Origin: Niastella sp. OAS944
Lineage (GTDB): Bacteria; Bacteroidota; Bacteroidia; Chitinophagales; Chitinophagaceae
Length of the DNA: 64,000 nucleotides
Direction: 5' to 3'
NCBI GenBank assembly: GCA_024809215.1
Contig: JANUBW010000001.1
Span: forward strand, 2,212,841-2,276,840
In this document: one piece after another, positions 33,591 to 41,564 of the stretch
Layout: the number at the start of each line of letters is the position of its first letter
Position numbering within the stretch: position 1 is the stretch's first letter
The notes under the pieces: generated by a model
What the model was told of the DNA's origin: nothing
The model's input: the letters and a program-made list of their open reading frames with translations, nothing else
The model's database searches: none
Translations under genes and position numbers: made by a program

Positions 33591-34982
33591 TTATTCCAGT
33601 ACTTCCCACCGGCCTCCTTTATTGGCACCAATCCTTATTAACAAGTTTTCTTCCTGAAGTTTTTGAATGTTTCTTTCAATTGAGCGTTCAGAAACACCAA
33701 CGTTAGAAGCCAATTCTGGGATTGTGATTTCTGGGTTACCCTTTATCAATTCCAGAATTTTTCCCGACGTTCTCCCGACGTTTTCCCGACGTTCTCCCGA
33801 CATGTCGACGCCTTCCCGACGTTCTCCCGACGTTTCCCCGACGTTTTCCCGACATTCTCCCGACGTTTTCTCCGACGCATCCGCCTTTCCTCTAAAATGC
33901 ACCATTAACCCATGACTGTTAAAGGTAAATGTAGGCTCAGGTAAACCAGCGTCGGTACATTCAGTTCTTATTTTCACCAGTCCCCTTCCCCATGATTCGA
34001 TATACCCAGCCCTGAAAAAAGTATTGGCAATATCAGGATTATAAGGTTGCGAAGCGTGTTTATTAAGTAAGTCCTGCATCGTATAATTGTCGGGTAGTTG
34101 GCCCTGACTCCAGATATATACCTGGTCTTCATAAATACTGATCTGAATTGGTATGCCGCATCCATAATCTTTATGAATTACTGCATTTAACACGGCTTCT
34201 CTGACAGCCTCTCTGGGGAAAGGATAAGTTTCAACACGTTGAATCATTTCATAACTAATCAGAGCTTTCATGTATTTAGTAAAGATCAGATCTATGGTCT
34301 TATCTACCTGCTCAAACAGATTACCATGTACAGTATCATGGTATAAAAGGTCGGCATGCGTTTCAAAAAAACCTACTTTTATAAAGGCGCCTGTAAAAAA
34401 GGCTTCGGGATCAGGATGAAACAACAGCAAAGCCGCCCGCTTTAAATAAGTACCTTCCATCAACCTAAGCTTTTCTAACAACACAGCATTGCTTACAGAC
34501 ACTTCTTCTATTGGCAGCCGTTTGCTTGCGACTGACTTCTTCCTGAAAAGTGTAAATGCATGGTCACTTAAATCTGCTACTGTCACTTTGGGATATGGCA
34601 CCCCATCCCATCGCTTGCCTTGCTTCTTTAACAGAAACCTGTCTAAAGCGGCGCCCTTAAGCTCTTGTTTTGTACTGCCGCTTCTATAATGATATTGGCC
34701 TTTGTAACTGATGGGTGTGGGATATGGTTCTACTTTTACTTCAAGGTAATTCTTCCCGCTTTCCGTTTGCAAGTTCACATCTACTATTATTCCTAAAACA
34801 TCTTTTGCTTTATTGGGAATATCCTCCAACAGCTTTGCTGCATCTGGCAAGCCAGCAATATCGCCGTTGTCGTTTGCTCCAATTATCATCGTTCCGCCCT
34901 GCGCATTAGCAAAACCGCAGATCCATTTAAGAAACTCATCGCGCCAGGAGATCTTATACTCAACATTCTGTTTTTCGGTCAT
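33591..34982 (-). CDS. AlbA_2/HATPase-like transcriptional regulator with winged helix
   Basis: 463 residues. AlbA_2 (Schlafen-like) N-terminus: NVEYKISWRDEFLKWICGFA-NAQGGTMIIGANDNG; an HATPase_c_4-like domain with PREAVREAVLNAVIHKDYG and ESWGRGLVKI (about 265-345); a 36-residue low-complexity linker made of SGERRENVG-type repeats; and a C-terminal HTH (ITIPELASNVGVSERSIERN). This family is often found in accessory/defence neighbourhoods as putative DNA-binding regulator. The upstream region shares a 60-bp block with the dinD-like gene. Linker length is probably variable because it is built of an 11-12-bp DNA repeat. Confidence 0.9.
   Translation of the reverse strand: MTEKQNVEYKISWRDEFLKWICGFANAQGGTMIIGANDNGDIAGLPDAAKLLEDIPNKAKDVLGIIVDVNLQTESGKNYLEVKVEPYPTPISYKGQYHYRSGSTKQELKGAALDRFLLKKQGKRWDGVPYPKVTVADLSDHAFTLFRKKSVASKRLPIEEVSVSNAVLLEKLRLMEGTYLKRAALLLFHPDPEAFFTGAFIKVGFFETHADLLYHDTVHGNLFEQVDKTIDLIFTKYMKALISYEMIQRVETYPFPREAVREAVLNAVIHKDYGCGIPIQISIYEDQVYIWSQGQLPDNYTMQDLLNKHASQPYNPDIANTFFRAGYIESWGRGLVKIRTECTDAGLPEPTFTFNSHGLMVHFRGKADASEKTSGECRENVGETSGERREGVDMSGERRENVGRTSGKILELIKGNPEITIPELASNVGVSERSIERNIQKLQEENLLIRIGANKGGRWEVLE
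33770..33878. repeat. 11-12 bp coding repeat (cccgacgttctc type)
   Basis: About nine imperfect copies of cccgacgttNtc in tandem. The unit is not a multiple of three in every copy, so the same DNA word is read in different frames as S-G-E-R, R-E-N-V or N-V-G, while the frame stays open. It encodes the linker of the AlbA-type regulator and lies before its winged helix. Confidence 0.85.
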
Positions 34983-35005
34983 AAGGAATTTTTAATGGTT
35001 ATTGT

Positions 35006-35066
35006 ATACTATCAAAACAACTTTAATAACCATATGTACTAGCCGATACCGATTGATATAAATCAA
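35006..35066 (-). promoter_or_regulatory. Conserved upstream block of the AlbA-type gene with FNR-like palindrome
   Basis: Matches the block ahead of the dinD-like gene (25161-25224): atactat.aaaacaact.taataac, tgtacta.ccga.ac and the palindrome TTGAT-ataa-ATCAA at 35053-35066, about 78 bases upstream of the start. Strong sign of co-regulation. Confidence 0.7.
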
Positions 35067-35109
35067 AATCTAAGATGCTTAAGCAAGAAAAGTTGCTAAA
35101 TAGTAATTG

Positions 35110-35204
35110 CATTATGCAAAAAATGCATAATGGTGAACGGTTGTAATTTGCAATGTGCAATTTTTGCACATTGGTCCGCAACTGTCAAGCATCCCTTGAC
35201 AGTT
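35110..35204. repeat. Three consecutive perfect palindromes of different sequence
   Basis: cattatgca/tgcataatg (35110-35132), caatgtgca/tgcacattg (35151-35173) and aactgtcaag/cttgacagtt (35180-35204), each with a 5-base loop and 9-10 perfect pairs. The third is a compensated variant of the palindrome inside rhuM. They lie in the divergent region between the AlbA-type gene and the + strand gene at 35313. No T-runs, so not simple terminators. Confidence 0.75.
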
Positions 35205-35312
35205 CAAAGTGGCCCCTCGCCTATTCGGGTAACATTGTCACACCTCTTGCAATTCAGCAACACCATTCCTATATTTACCACGCACTATTTTCAAACCCTA
35301 ATAAAAACATGC

Positions 35313-35942
35313 ATGGGATTAGACTGGCGCCCTATGGGCAAACCCAAACCTGGCTATGAAGACAGGTTCAATGAACTTTACAGCCTTTTAACCGGGCCAA
35401 CAAAACCTGATAACAAAGAAGCATTACGCGAAGAATGGTTCAGCATACAGATCCCTACTTATGAAACCATTAAAGCGCCGCTTGTAGGCAGGGATAAAGA
35501 AGCCGATGATTGGATAAAAGCTCAATATGAAGAAAGCGAGAAAGATGTTTCTCTTGAAGAATTTGTTGAAGGAATGAAAGGATACTACGTTATTCTACTG
35601 GCTAAAGAAGAAGATGGCGTACCCGTTTATATGGCCATGGGGCAGGATGAGAACGTGTTCAGAGGGAAATTCCTTGATAGTTGCGAAGACCTTCTCGGTA
35701 AAGAATTGTATGAAGAAGCCTATGTTTCCAAAATGGCCGATGATACGTTGAAGTATGGCCAACAATTAATGGCGGTTGCAGAAAAACTTGCTACCGAACA
35801 TAATGCCACTTATTTAAAAGATCAACGCTTTCCGCCGGAAAACTGGGACACTATCGAATTTCATATTCATGTTATATACTCAGCCGCCAAATGGCTTATC
35901 TTTTATGGTAAGAACGGCCATGGCTTTGAAGCTGATTTTTAA
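35313..35942 (+). CDS. Hypothetical protein
   Basis: 209 residues from the ATG at 35313 (MGLDWRPMGKPKPGYEDRFN). The frame remains open for 180 bases upstream but that part crosses the palindromes and is not protein-like. Acidic, soluble, helical (EALREEWFSIQIPTYETIKA; KDVSLEEFVEGMKGYYVILL; ADDTLKYGQQLMAVAEKL). No family recognised; no membrane span. Confidence 0.75.
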   Translation: MGLDWRPMGKPKPGYEDRFNELYSLLTGPTKPDNKEALREEWFSIQIPTYETIKAPLVGRDKEADDWIKAQYEESEKDVSLEEFVEGMKGYYVILLAKEEDGVPVYMAMGQDENVFRGKFLDSCEDLLGKELYEEAYVSKMADDTLKYGQQLMAVAEKLATEHNATYLKDQRFPPENWDTIEFHIHVIYSAAKWLIFYGKNGHGFEADF

Positions 35943-35949
35943 TTTACTT

Positions 35950-35987
35950 CTGAAAAGTAACCATCAGAAAACTGATGGTTACTTTCA
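35950..35987. terminator. Bidirectional terminator between convergent genes
   Basis: aagtaaccatcag/ctgatggttactt, 13 perfect pairs with an aaaa/tttt loop, extended by ctgaaa/tttcag flanks. Shared by the hypothetical gene (+) and the HAD gene (-), whose stop codon it overlaps. Confidence 0.8.
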
Positions 35988-36629
35988 GTATACTAATAAT
36001 CTCTCTACCAACTTACGGTAATCAGCAATCTTTTTAACACCTTCCTTCGCTTCATACCGGTTGTATTTATCGTACCACACTGCTTCTACGCCTAGTTCGT
36101 GGGCGGCTTTTATTTCTGAGTTTACATCATCACCTACAACTATCACATCTTCTTTATCATACTCATACCGCTGAATGATATCGGCAAAGACATCTTTCTT
36201 TCCTTTTTTACTTGTTGTAGGGTCAATGATATGAATCTCTTTGAAATCCTTTGCCAGCTCAAGCCTGTCAACTTTGCTTTGCTGCATTTTTGTAAAGCCG
36301 GTAGTCACTAAAAATTTATCAACCGGTAAACCACGTACAACCTCAAAGTCGGCAAACGGTTCAATAGCGCCGGTATATGCCAGCTCTTTTAAAATGTTGA
36401 TGCATTTGCTGGTTAACTCTTCGCTGAAATGATGGTCTTTTGCTACTTTTTGAAAGGGTGTGCGCATAATTTCATCTTTGATCTTTTCCAGATCACGGCT
36501 GTGATCCCCTTCCATTTCTATCAATTCAAATAATGGAGCGAATAGTTTGGTACCAATTTGTGGAACCGGATAAATGGTATTATCCAGGTCAAAAATGATG
36601 GCCTTTATCATATGAGCAGTCGTTTTCAT
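35985..36629 (-). CDS. HAD-superfamily hydrolase
   Basis: 214 residues from the ATG at 36629; the ATG at 36611 (MIKAIIFDLDNTIYPV) is equally possible. Motif I FDLDNT, motif II LVTTGFT, motif III Lys in TSKKGKKDVF, motif IV VVGDDVNSEI: an intact phosphatase of the phosphoglycolate phosphatase/pyrimidine nucleotidase type. Substrate not predictable. Confidence 0.9.
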   Translation of the reverse strand: MKTTAHMIKAIIFDLDNTIYPVPQIGTKLFAPLFELIEMEGDHSRDLEKIKDEIMRTPFQKVAKDHHFSEELTSKCINILKELAYTGAIEPFADFEVVRGLPVDKFLVTTGFTKMQQSKVDRLELAKDFKEIHIIDPTTSKKGKKDVFADIIQRYEYDKEDVIVVGDDVNSEIKAAHELGVEAVWYDKYNRYEAKEGVKKIADYRKLVERLLVY

Positions 36630-36729
36630 AAAGTTACATAACTGGCCGGTTATTTTTATCAATCCAGTATTTCCACTTAGTTGCCATCTACGCAATTTTA
36701 CCATATCTTGCGTCAATACCCTGTTTCCT

Positions 36730-37392
36730 ATGTCACAATATGGCACTTACCTTAAGTTTTACTCGCCTGATGATGCTCAGTTTTTAATAGAGATCTTGCA
36801 ACCGCGCAATATTCCTTACAAACTTGAGCATGAAGTGAATCAACTCGACAAAGTATATATCGGCGAATCTATTGACCCGATGTTTGCGTTGCAAATACCT
36901 ACCGCACATTTTACTGAAGTAAATAATTTACTGGCCGAACAAGCCAAAGCCGATATGCAGAAACCGGGCTTTGAGCACCTGATGCAATCCTATACAACAG
37001 AAGACCTGCAGGAGATCATTAATGAACCAGCGGGCTATAATGCCTATGACCTGCAGGTGGCAATGTCGCTTTTAGCGCAAATAACGCCAGACAAAGTTCT
37101 CACCCCTGTTACCAATACCGATACGTTTGTTCCATATAAACTGGAAACAATATGGATCGCTCTCGGATACATAGTAAGTATACTTGGAGCAGCTTTCTTT
37201 TATCTTGGTATTGCCGGCTTTTTTGCCGGGCTGGTTGTTCACCAATCCCAAAAGACACTCAAAAATGGTACAATTGTAAAAATGTATTCTCCTAACAGCC
37301 GCAAACATGCCCGTAACATGATGCTGCTAAGTGTATTGGCCACTTGTATAAGCCTGTTACTACTTTTTGGCTACATTAAAACAGACTATTAA
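36730..37392 (+). CDS. Membrane protein with DUF2007-like N-terminus
   Basis: 220 residues. The N-terminal ~65 residues (YLKFYSPDDAQFLIEILQPR-NIPYKLEHE) look like the small signal-transducer fold found in DUF2007-type proteins. Two hydrophobic spans at about 138-170 (IWIALGYIVSILGAAFFYLG) and about 197-217 (MMLLSVLATCISLLLLFGYI). Function unknown. Divergent from the HAD gene. Confidence 0.7.
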   Translation: MSQYGTYLKFYSPDDAQFLIEILQPRNIPYKLEHEVNQLDKVYIGESIDPMFALQIPTAHFTEVNNLLAEQAKADMQKPGFEHLMQSYTTEDLQEIINEPAGYNAYDLQVAMSLLAQITPDKVLTPVTNTDTFVPYKLETIWIALGYIVSILGAAFFYLGIAGFFAGLVVHQSQKTLKNGTIVKMYSPNSRKHARNMMLLSVLATCISLLLLFGYIKTDY

Positions 37393-37425
37393 GGGGAAAG
37401 GATTCTACATACTAGGCATTGTTTT

Positions 37426-38505
37426 TTAACTTTTTGCCTCAACACCGGTAAATGGACTTATTCCATTACTAATTTGCAGGGTTTGGGTTGGCAATGCGAA
37501 TTGAATACCTTCTCTTTTAAAAGCGTTTAATATTGACAGATAAATGGCCTGCTGCCGGTCCATATATAAATTGTAATCGGCGCTTAAAATGTAATATACT
37601 ACTTCAAAGGTGAGACTGAACTGTCCGAACGCAGAAAAGTGAGCCCGATCGAAACGGGTATCTTTTTGTGAAATAATAATATCTTTTATCAGCACAGGTA
37701 TCCGTTGCACCTTTTCGGGCGATGTGGTATAGACCACACCTAATGTAAATACCACCCGCCGGTTTTCCATGCGTTTGTAATTATGTATACGGGCATTTAC
37801 CAGGTTGGTATTGGAACATATCAACTGCTCGCCGCTCAGCGTTCTTATTCGAGTGCTTTTTACACCGATATATTCTATAGAACCCATTTTATCGTCTACT
37901 ATAATAAAATCCCCTACTTCAAAAGGTTTATCAAAGAAAATAACAAAATAGTTGAAGAGGTCGCCCAGAACGGTTTGCGATGCCAATGCAATGGCCACAC
38001 CGCCAATACCCAGTCCGGTAACAACAGAAGTAATATTATAACCGAGATTATTGATCAGGAATACCAGCGCCAGGATCCATAGAACAATGTTTACAATGAT
38101 GATGATACCGCGGGCCTGTTTCTTTTTTTCAATATCCGCGGCATCGTTACCAAGGGCATTATTGATAAGATAGTTTAAGGCCGAGGTAATGGTTTTGATA
38201 ATAATAAAAGTAACCACCACCATCACGGCCACATGCAACAATTTGTCAACCTTGGGAGTTAACGTTAAATAATTTACACCTGCATATAATGCTCCCAGGT
38301 ATAACGCCGGTATCAGTGCGCCTTCAGATAATTGAACAATAAAATCATCGAGCGTAGTACGGGTATGGGTTGAAAATCTTTTAAATCTTGTTAAAAATAC
38401 GTGTTTGGCGCCCCGTATTACCGCCCAGGAAACTATTATAATTCCCAGGGCAACTAACCACTGTAAGATCGTATTCCCTAATAAAGTGTTTTCCCACCAA
38501 TTCAT
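37426..38505 (-). CDS. MscS-family mechanosensitive ion channel
   Basis: 359 residues. Four N-terminal spans, pore-lining helix with ITSVVTGLGIGGVAIALASQ followed by LGDLFNYFVIFFDKPFEVGD, beta domain with GSIEYIGVKSTRIRTLSGE (both MscS hallmarks) and the alpha/beta vestibule. Inner-membrane osmotic release valve. Single gene. Confidence 0.94.
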   Translation of the reverse strand: MNWWENTLLGNTILQWLVALGIIIVSWAVIRGAKHVFLTRFKRFSTHTRTTLDDFIVQLSEGALIPALYLGALYAGVNYLTLTPKVDKLLHVAVMVVVTFIIIKTITSALNYLINNALGNDAADIEKKKQARGIIIIVNIVLWILALVFLINNLGYNITSVVTGLGIGGVAIALASQTVLGDLFNYFVIFFDKPFEVGDFIIVDDKMGSIEYIGVKSTRIRTLSGEQLICSNTNLVNARIHNYKRMENRRVVFTLGVVYTTSPEKVQRIPVLIKDIIISQKDTRFDRAHFSAFGQFSLTFEVVYYILSADYNLYMDRQQAIYLSILNAFKREGIQFALPTQTLQISNGISPFTGVEAKS

Positions 38506-38578
38506 ACGCTTTAGCTTTTACACATCACTTGATTGGGGTCACTAATACAATTGTTATTCCATGCAAATACATCTAAAT

Positions 38579-38615
38579 AAAACCGGCTGCCTTCATTGGG
38601 AGGGCAGCCGGTTTT
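38579..38615 (-). terminator. Terminator of the M23-like gene
   Basis: aaaaccggctgcc/ggcagccggtttt, 13 perfect pairs, 11-base loop, T-rich outflow on the minus strand, 20 bases after the stop at 38635. Confidence 0.85.
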
Positions 38616-38634
38616 ATTATGAAATACCCGCTCG

Positions 38635-39111
38635 TTAATTATTATATTTTTTTAAGAATTTGGCATAGTCTGGAGAAACCATTCTCCTTGTACCTGCTAC
38701 CACTCCAAAAACAAGTTCATATCTACGCTGATCAGCATCTTTTTTTACTTTCCCAATTAAGTCACCTTTTCGTACCGTTTTACCAACCTGCACATTGGTA
38801 CTGTCCAGGTTGCTATATTGAAAAGTGGTGTCGCCTTTCCTTATCAGCACAAGGTCTTCATCTACCAGTCTGAAAACCCTTTCTACTTTACCTTCCGCCA
38901 GTGCAAAAACGTCGTTCGCTTTAGAGTAAATAGAAACAAACGGGATGGACTGCTGTGAAGTACCCTTTCCCTCATGGATTATATACCCCTCTTTAAAAGG
39001 ATATTTATAAACATATTCAACTGAATCGGCTTTTTTCTGAGAAAAGGAATGTATGCTGATAAATAAGATGGCAATAAGGAGCTTTATTTGCAGACTCATA
39101 ATTATTTTCAT
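38635..39111 (-). CDS. Exported M23-like protein lacking the catalytic HxH
   Basis: 158 residues; signal peptide LLIAILFISIHSFSQ. The core (VFALAEGKVERVFRLVDEDL ... QYSNLDSTNVQVGKTVRKGD ... LIGKVKK) follows the M23/lysostaphin barrel, but the zinc His residues are absent: the GxHxHF-type ending is RRYELVFGV. Probably a non-enzymatic periplasmic regulator or binding protein, as known for degenerate M23 proteins such as EnvC; partner unknown. Confidence 0.7.
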   Translation of the reverse strand: MKIIMSLQIKLLIAILFISIHSFSQKKADSVEYVYKYPFKEGYIIHEGKGTSQQSIPFVSIYSKANDVFALAEGKVERVFRLVDEDLVLIRKGDTTFQYSNLDSTNVQVGKTVRKGDLIGKVKKDADQRRYELVFGVVAGTRRMVSPDYAKFLKKYNN

Positions 39112-39226
39112 TAATGGGTGGATTAATACCTTCGTCAGATAATAGAAAATATTATGCCTAATATGCCTGTACCAATTACAGTTGACCGGTTTTTGTTATT
39201 TTTAACCTTTAACTAAACCAAGCCAC

Positions 39227-39676
39227 ATGAGACCGATCTATCGATGCCTGCCTGTTATTTCCATTTTTGCTGCCTGCAATACCCAAAAACCCTTATCGCC
39301 TATAACCGGCACCTGGCAATTGCTTACCGGAACACTTATTGAAAAGAACGACACTACCGTTACCGACTACACCAAGGATAAAAAGTTTATCAAGATCATC
39401 AACGACACGCACTTTTCATTTTTAGGCCACGATCTTAATAAAGGAAAAGATTCAGCCAATGCCTTTTATTCAACCGGCGGTGGAACATACACACTTAAAG
39501 ACAGCACTTATACCGAGCACCTGGAATATTGTAGTGACCGCAATTGGGAGAACAATAAATTCGAGTTCACCATTCGTATCAACAACGATACGCTTATACA
39601 ACAGGGAGTGGAGAAAGTGGAAGCAACCGGCGTTAACCGGTATAATATTGAGAAGTATGTAAGGGTGAAGGAGTAG
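39227..39676 (+). CDS. Lipocalin-like lipoprotein
   Basis: 149 residues. Short lipoprotein signal VISIFAACNTQ, then GTWQLLTGTLIEKND, the usual start of lipocalin-like (DUF4488-type) domains, and beta strands ending NRYNIEKYVRVKE. Envelope location; ligand unknown. Confidence 0.7.
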   Translation: MRPIYRCLPVISIFAACNTQKPLSPITGTWQLLTGTLIEKNDTTVTDYTKDKKFIKIINDTHFSFLGHDLNKGKDSANAFYSTGGGTYTLKDSTYTEHLEYCSDRNWENNKFEFTIRINNDTLIQQGVEKVEATGVNRYNIEKYVRVKE

Positions 39677-39771
39677 CCATATTAATCAACATTGGGTCAA
39701 TAAAATAGGGTGATTTAACGGGTCTAAGGGATTCTCAACATTTGTTATTTTGCATAATAACAAACTGCTAT

Positions 39772-41442
39772 ATGAAATATTTGCTGCCCCTGACAGTAAT
39801 GCTCTGTCTATTTACCAAGTTGAACGCACAACATGATTCTTTGAAAAATGAGATAGCGAAATACGACTCTTCTATACTAAAAAAAACACATGAACTTAAT
39901 ATAAAAGACTCATCAATAAAAGAGGCAAATAAACAACTAGAAATTTCTACACAAAAAGTAGAGCAGCTAAAATCAGAGATTAAAAAGTTAATTGCCAATA
40001 ATATAAAAACAGAAGATGATAATAAAAAGCTTCGTGAAGAATATGAAAAACTGAATGACGCAATTGATCAACAAGAGTTAAAAAGCCAGTCACTTAAAAA
40101 TCTCAATAAAGAATTGACGTCAATAACAAATGAAAAAGAAAAAATCAAACAAAATAAGGATTCAACGATACTAATTTTAAATGCTGAAATTGAACAGAAA
40201 ATAAGAAAAAAGGATTCTCTTCAGCATGTGGCAGATTCAGTTCAGAAAAAAGAAAACACACTCATTGCTCAACGACAAGCTCTTATCTCCAAACAACTGG
40301 ATTCTCTCGAAGTTATTTCAACCATTTCCATACAAGATTCTGTCCCTATCTATCATGCAAGTAAAAAAGATACAACTAGTGTAAGGTACAAGATAAAAGA
40401 GGTGAATATTACAGTTAAAGAAGGTATAATACAAGAAATAATTGTTAGAACAGCAGATGGAATTTTCAGAAATAAAAATAACATTATACCTCTGCTCCAT
40501 ATCGGAGAAGTATTCATCGATAAATTCAGGGGAAGACTACAACGGGAAAATCAAAAGTATAAGCCGCAGGGACAATATCAGTTTATCTATCTGGATGATG
40601 TAATTAATTATAATGTAATAAGATCATATAAAGACGTAGCGTATGGTGATTTTGAGATAAAACTACTTCCCACTGGGCAGGATAGTGTTTATTTAATCAG
40701 AGAATCAACTTCAATAAACACTTATTTTAACATTGCCGGATTTACAGATATCAAGGGATTAAGTGGCGACCCCAATGGCCTGGCGCAGTTCAATGCAGAT
40801 GCCAAGTTTATTACTCAAACAAAGAATATTAAAAATTCATCTTGGGTTCTTTTTAATTACATAGCTTTTCAGGGTGGTTTATCAAAATTTGATAATGACT
40901 TTAAAGGAAGCCGCCTTTATAATAAAGATAGTATAAACCGTAAAGATCTTTTTCAACGAGCAATATATTCTGTAGGAATAAAAGCTAATTTAATTAAGGG
41001 GTTTGCTCATCCCAGTCCTACCGTTTTATTCAACAATATTCAATTGAATTTGGGGTATAATGTCCTTGGCTCCAGAGTATATGATACCCTTCAAAAAGGC
41101 GGGCAGGTGATTGACACAATCTTTAAAACTGTTACCCAAAATCAATTCTTTATAGAGCCATCCGTTACCTTTGACCGCCACCATAATTTTGCTATCACCA
41201 TTTCCTCCCCTTTGTCATTTATTTCAGTTAAACACAATGCGCAGATAAGCAATAGAGACTGGGAATTATGGCTAAGGCCAAGTGTTTCCTTAATGTATTA
41301 TGGTAAAAGAGAGCCCGGAAATAAAATATTTTTTCGCTACAACCAATATATCAACCTAAAGCAACCTACAGAGGCTTTTACCCAAATGCAACTGGGATTT
41401 TCTGTAAATCTAACAGAGGTATGGCATAAAGAAAATAAATAA
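39772..41442 (+). CDS. Exported protein, coiled coil plus beta-rich C-terminus
   Basis: 556 residues from the ATG at 39772 (MKYLLPLTVMLCLFTKLNAQ, signal peptide); an upstream in-frame start would lengthen it without reason. Residues about 25-190 form a long heptad coiled coil (DSLKNEIAKYDSSILKKTHE ... LRKKDSLQH-type IRKKDSLQHVADSVQKKENT), followed by a beta-rich domain with alternating hydrophobics and aromatic ends (RHNFAITISSPLSFIS; QMQLGFSVNLTEVW), suggestive of an outer-membrane barrel or surface beta domain. No family recognised. Monocistronic, followed by a perfect terminator. AT-richer than its neighbours. Confidence 0.75.
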   Translation: MKYLLPLTVMLCLFTKLNAQHDSLKNEIAKYDSSILKKTHELNIKDSSIKEANKQLEISTQKVEQLKSEIKKLIANNIKTEDDNKKLREEYEKLNDAIDQQELKSQSLKNLNKELTSITNEKEKIKQNKDSTILILNAEIEQKIRKKDSLQHVADSVQKKENTLIAQRQALISKQLDSLEVISTISIQDSVPIYHASKKDTTSVRYKIKEVNITVKEGIIQEIIVRTADGIFRNKNNIIPLLHIGEVFIDKFRGRLQRENQKYKPQGQYQFIYLDDVINYNVIRSYKDVAYGDFEIKLLPTGQDSVYLIRESTSINTYFNIAGFTDIKGLSGDPNGLAQFNADAKFITQTKNIKNSSWVLFNYIAFQGGLSKFDNDFKGSRLYNKDSINRKDLFQRAIYSVGIKANLIKGFAHPSPTVLFNNIQLNLGYNVLGSRVYDTLQKGGQVIDTIFKTVTQNQFFIEPSVTFDRHHNFAITISSPLSFISVKHNAQISNRDWELWLRPSVSLMYYGKREPGNKIFFRYNQYINLKQPTEAFTQMQLGFSVNLTEVWHKENK

Positions 41443-41465
41443 GGATTGAATTATTTCCGCAAATA

Positions 41466-41491
41466 AAGGCCCCGGGTTTGCCCGGGGCCTT
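41466..41491. terminator. Terminator of the coiled-coil gene
   Basis: aaggccccggg/cccggggcctt, 11 perfect pairs, tttg loop; between the + gene and the - efflux operon, so it may serve both. Confidence 0.8.
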
Positions 41492-41564
41492 CTACTTTAC
41501 TCTAAACTCTCTTATATATCGTGAAGCTGAATTTAAATTATCACCTTAGCTAATTATCACATTA

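Noticed and set aside
35130-35312. Upstream extension of the 35313 gene to 35130
   Set aside because: Would translate through perfect palindromes into a His/Thr/Phe-rich stretch with no similarity to the acidic body of the protein.
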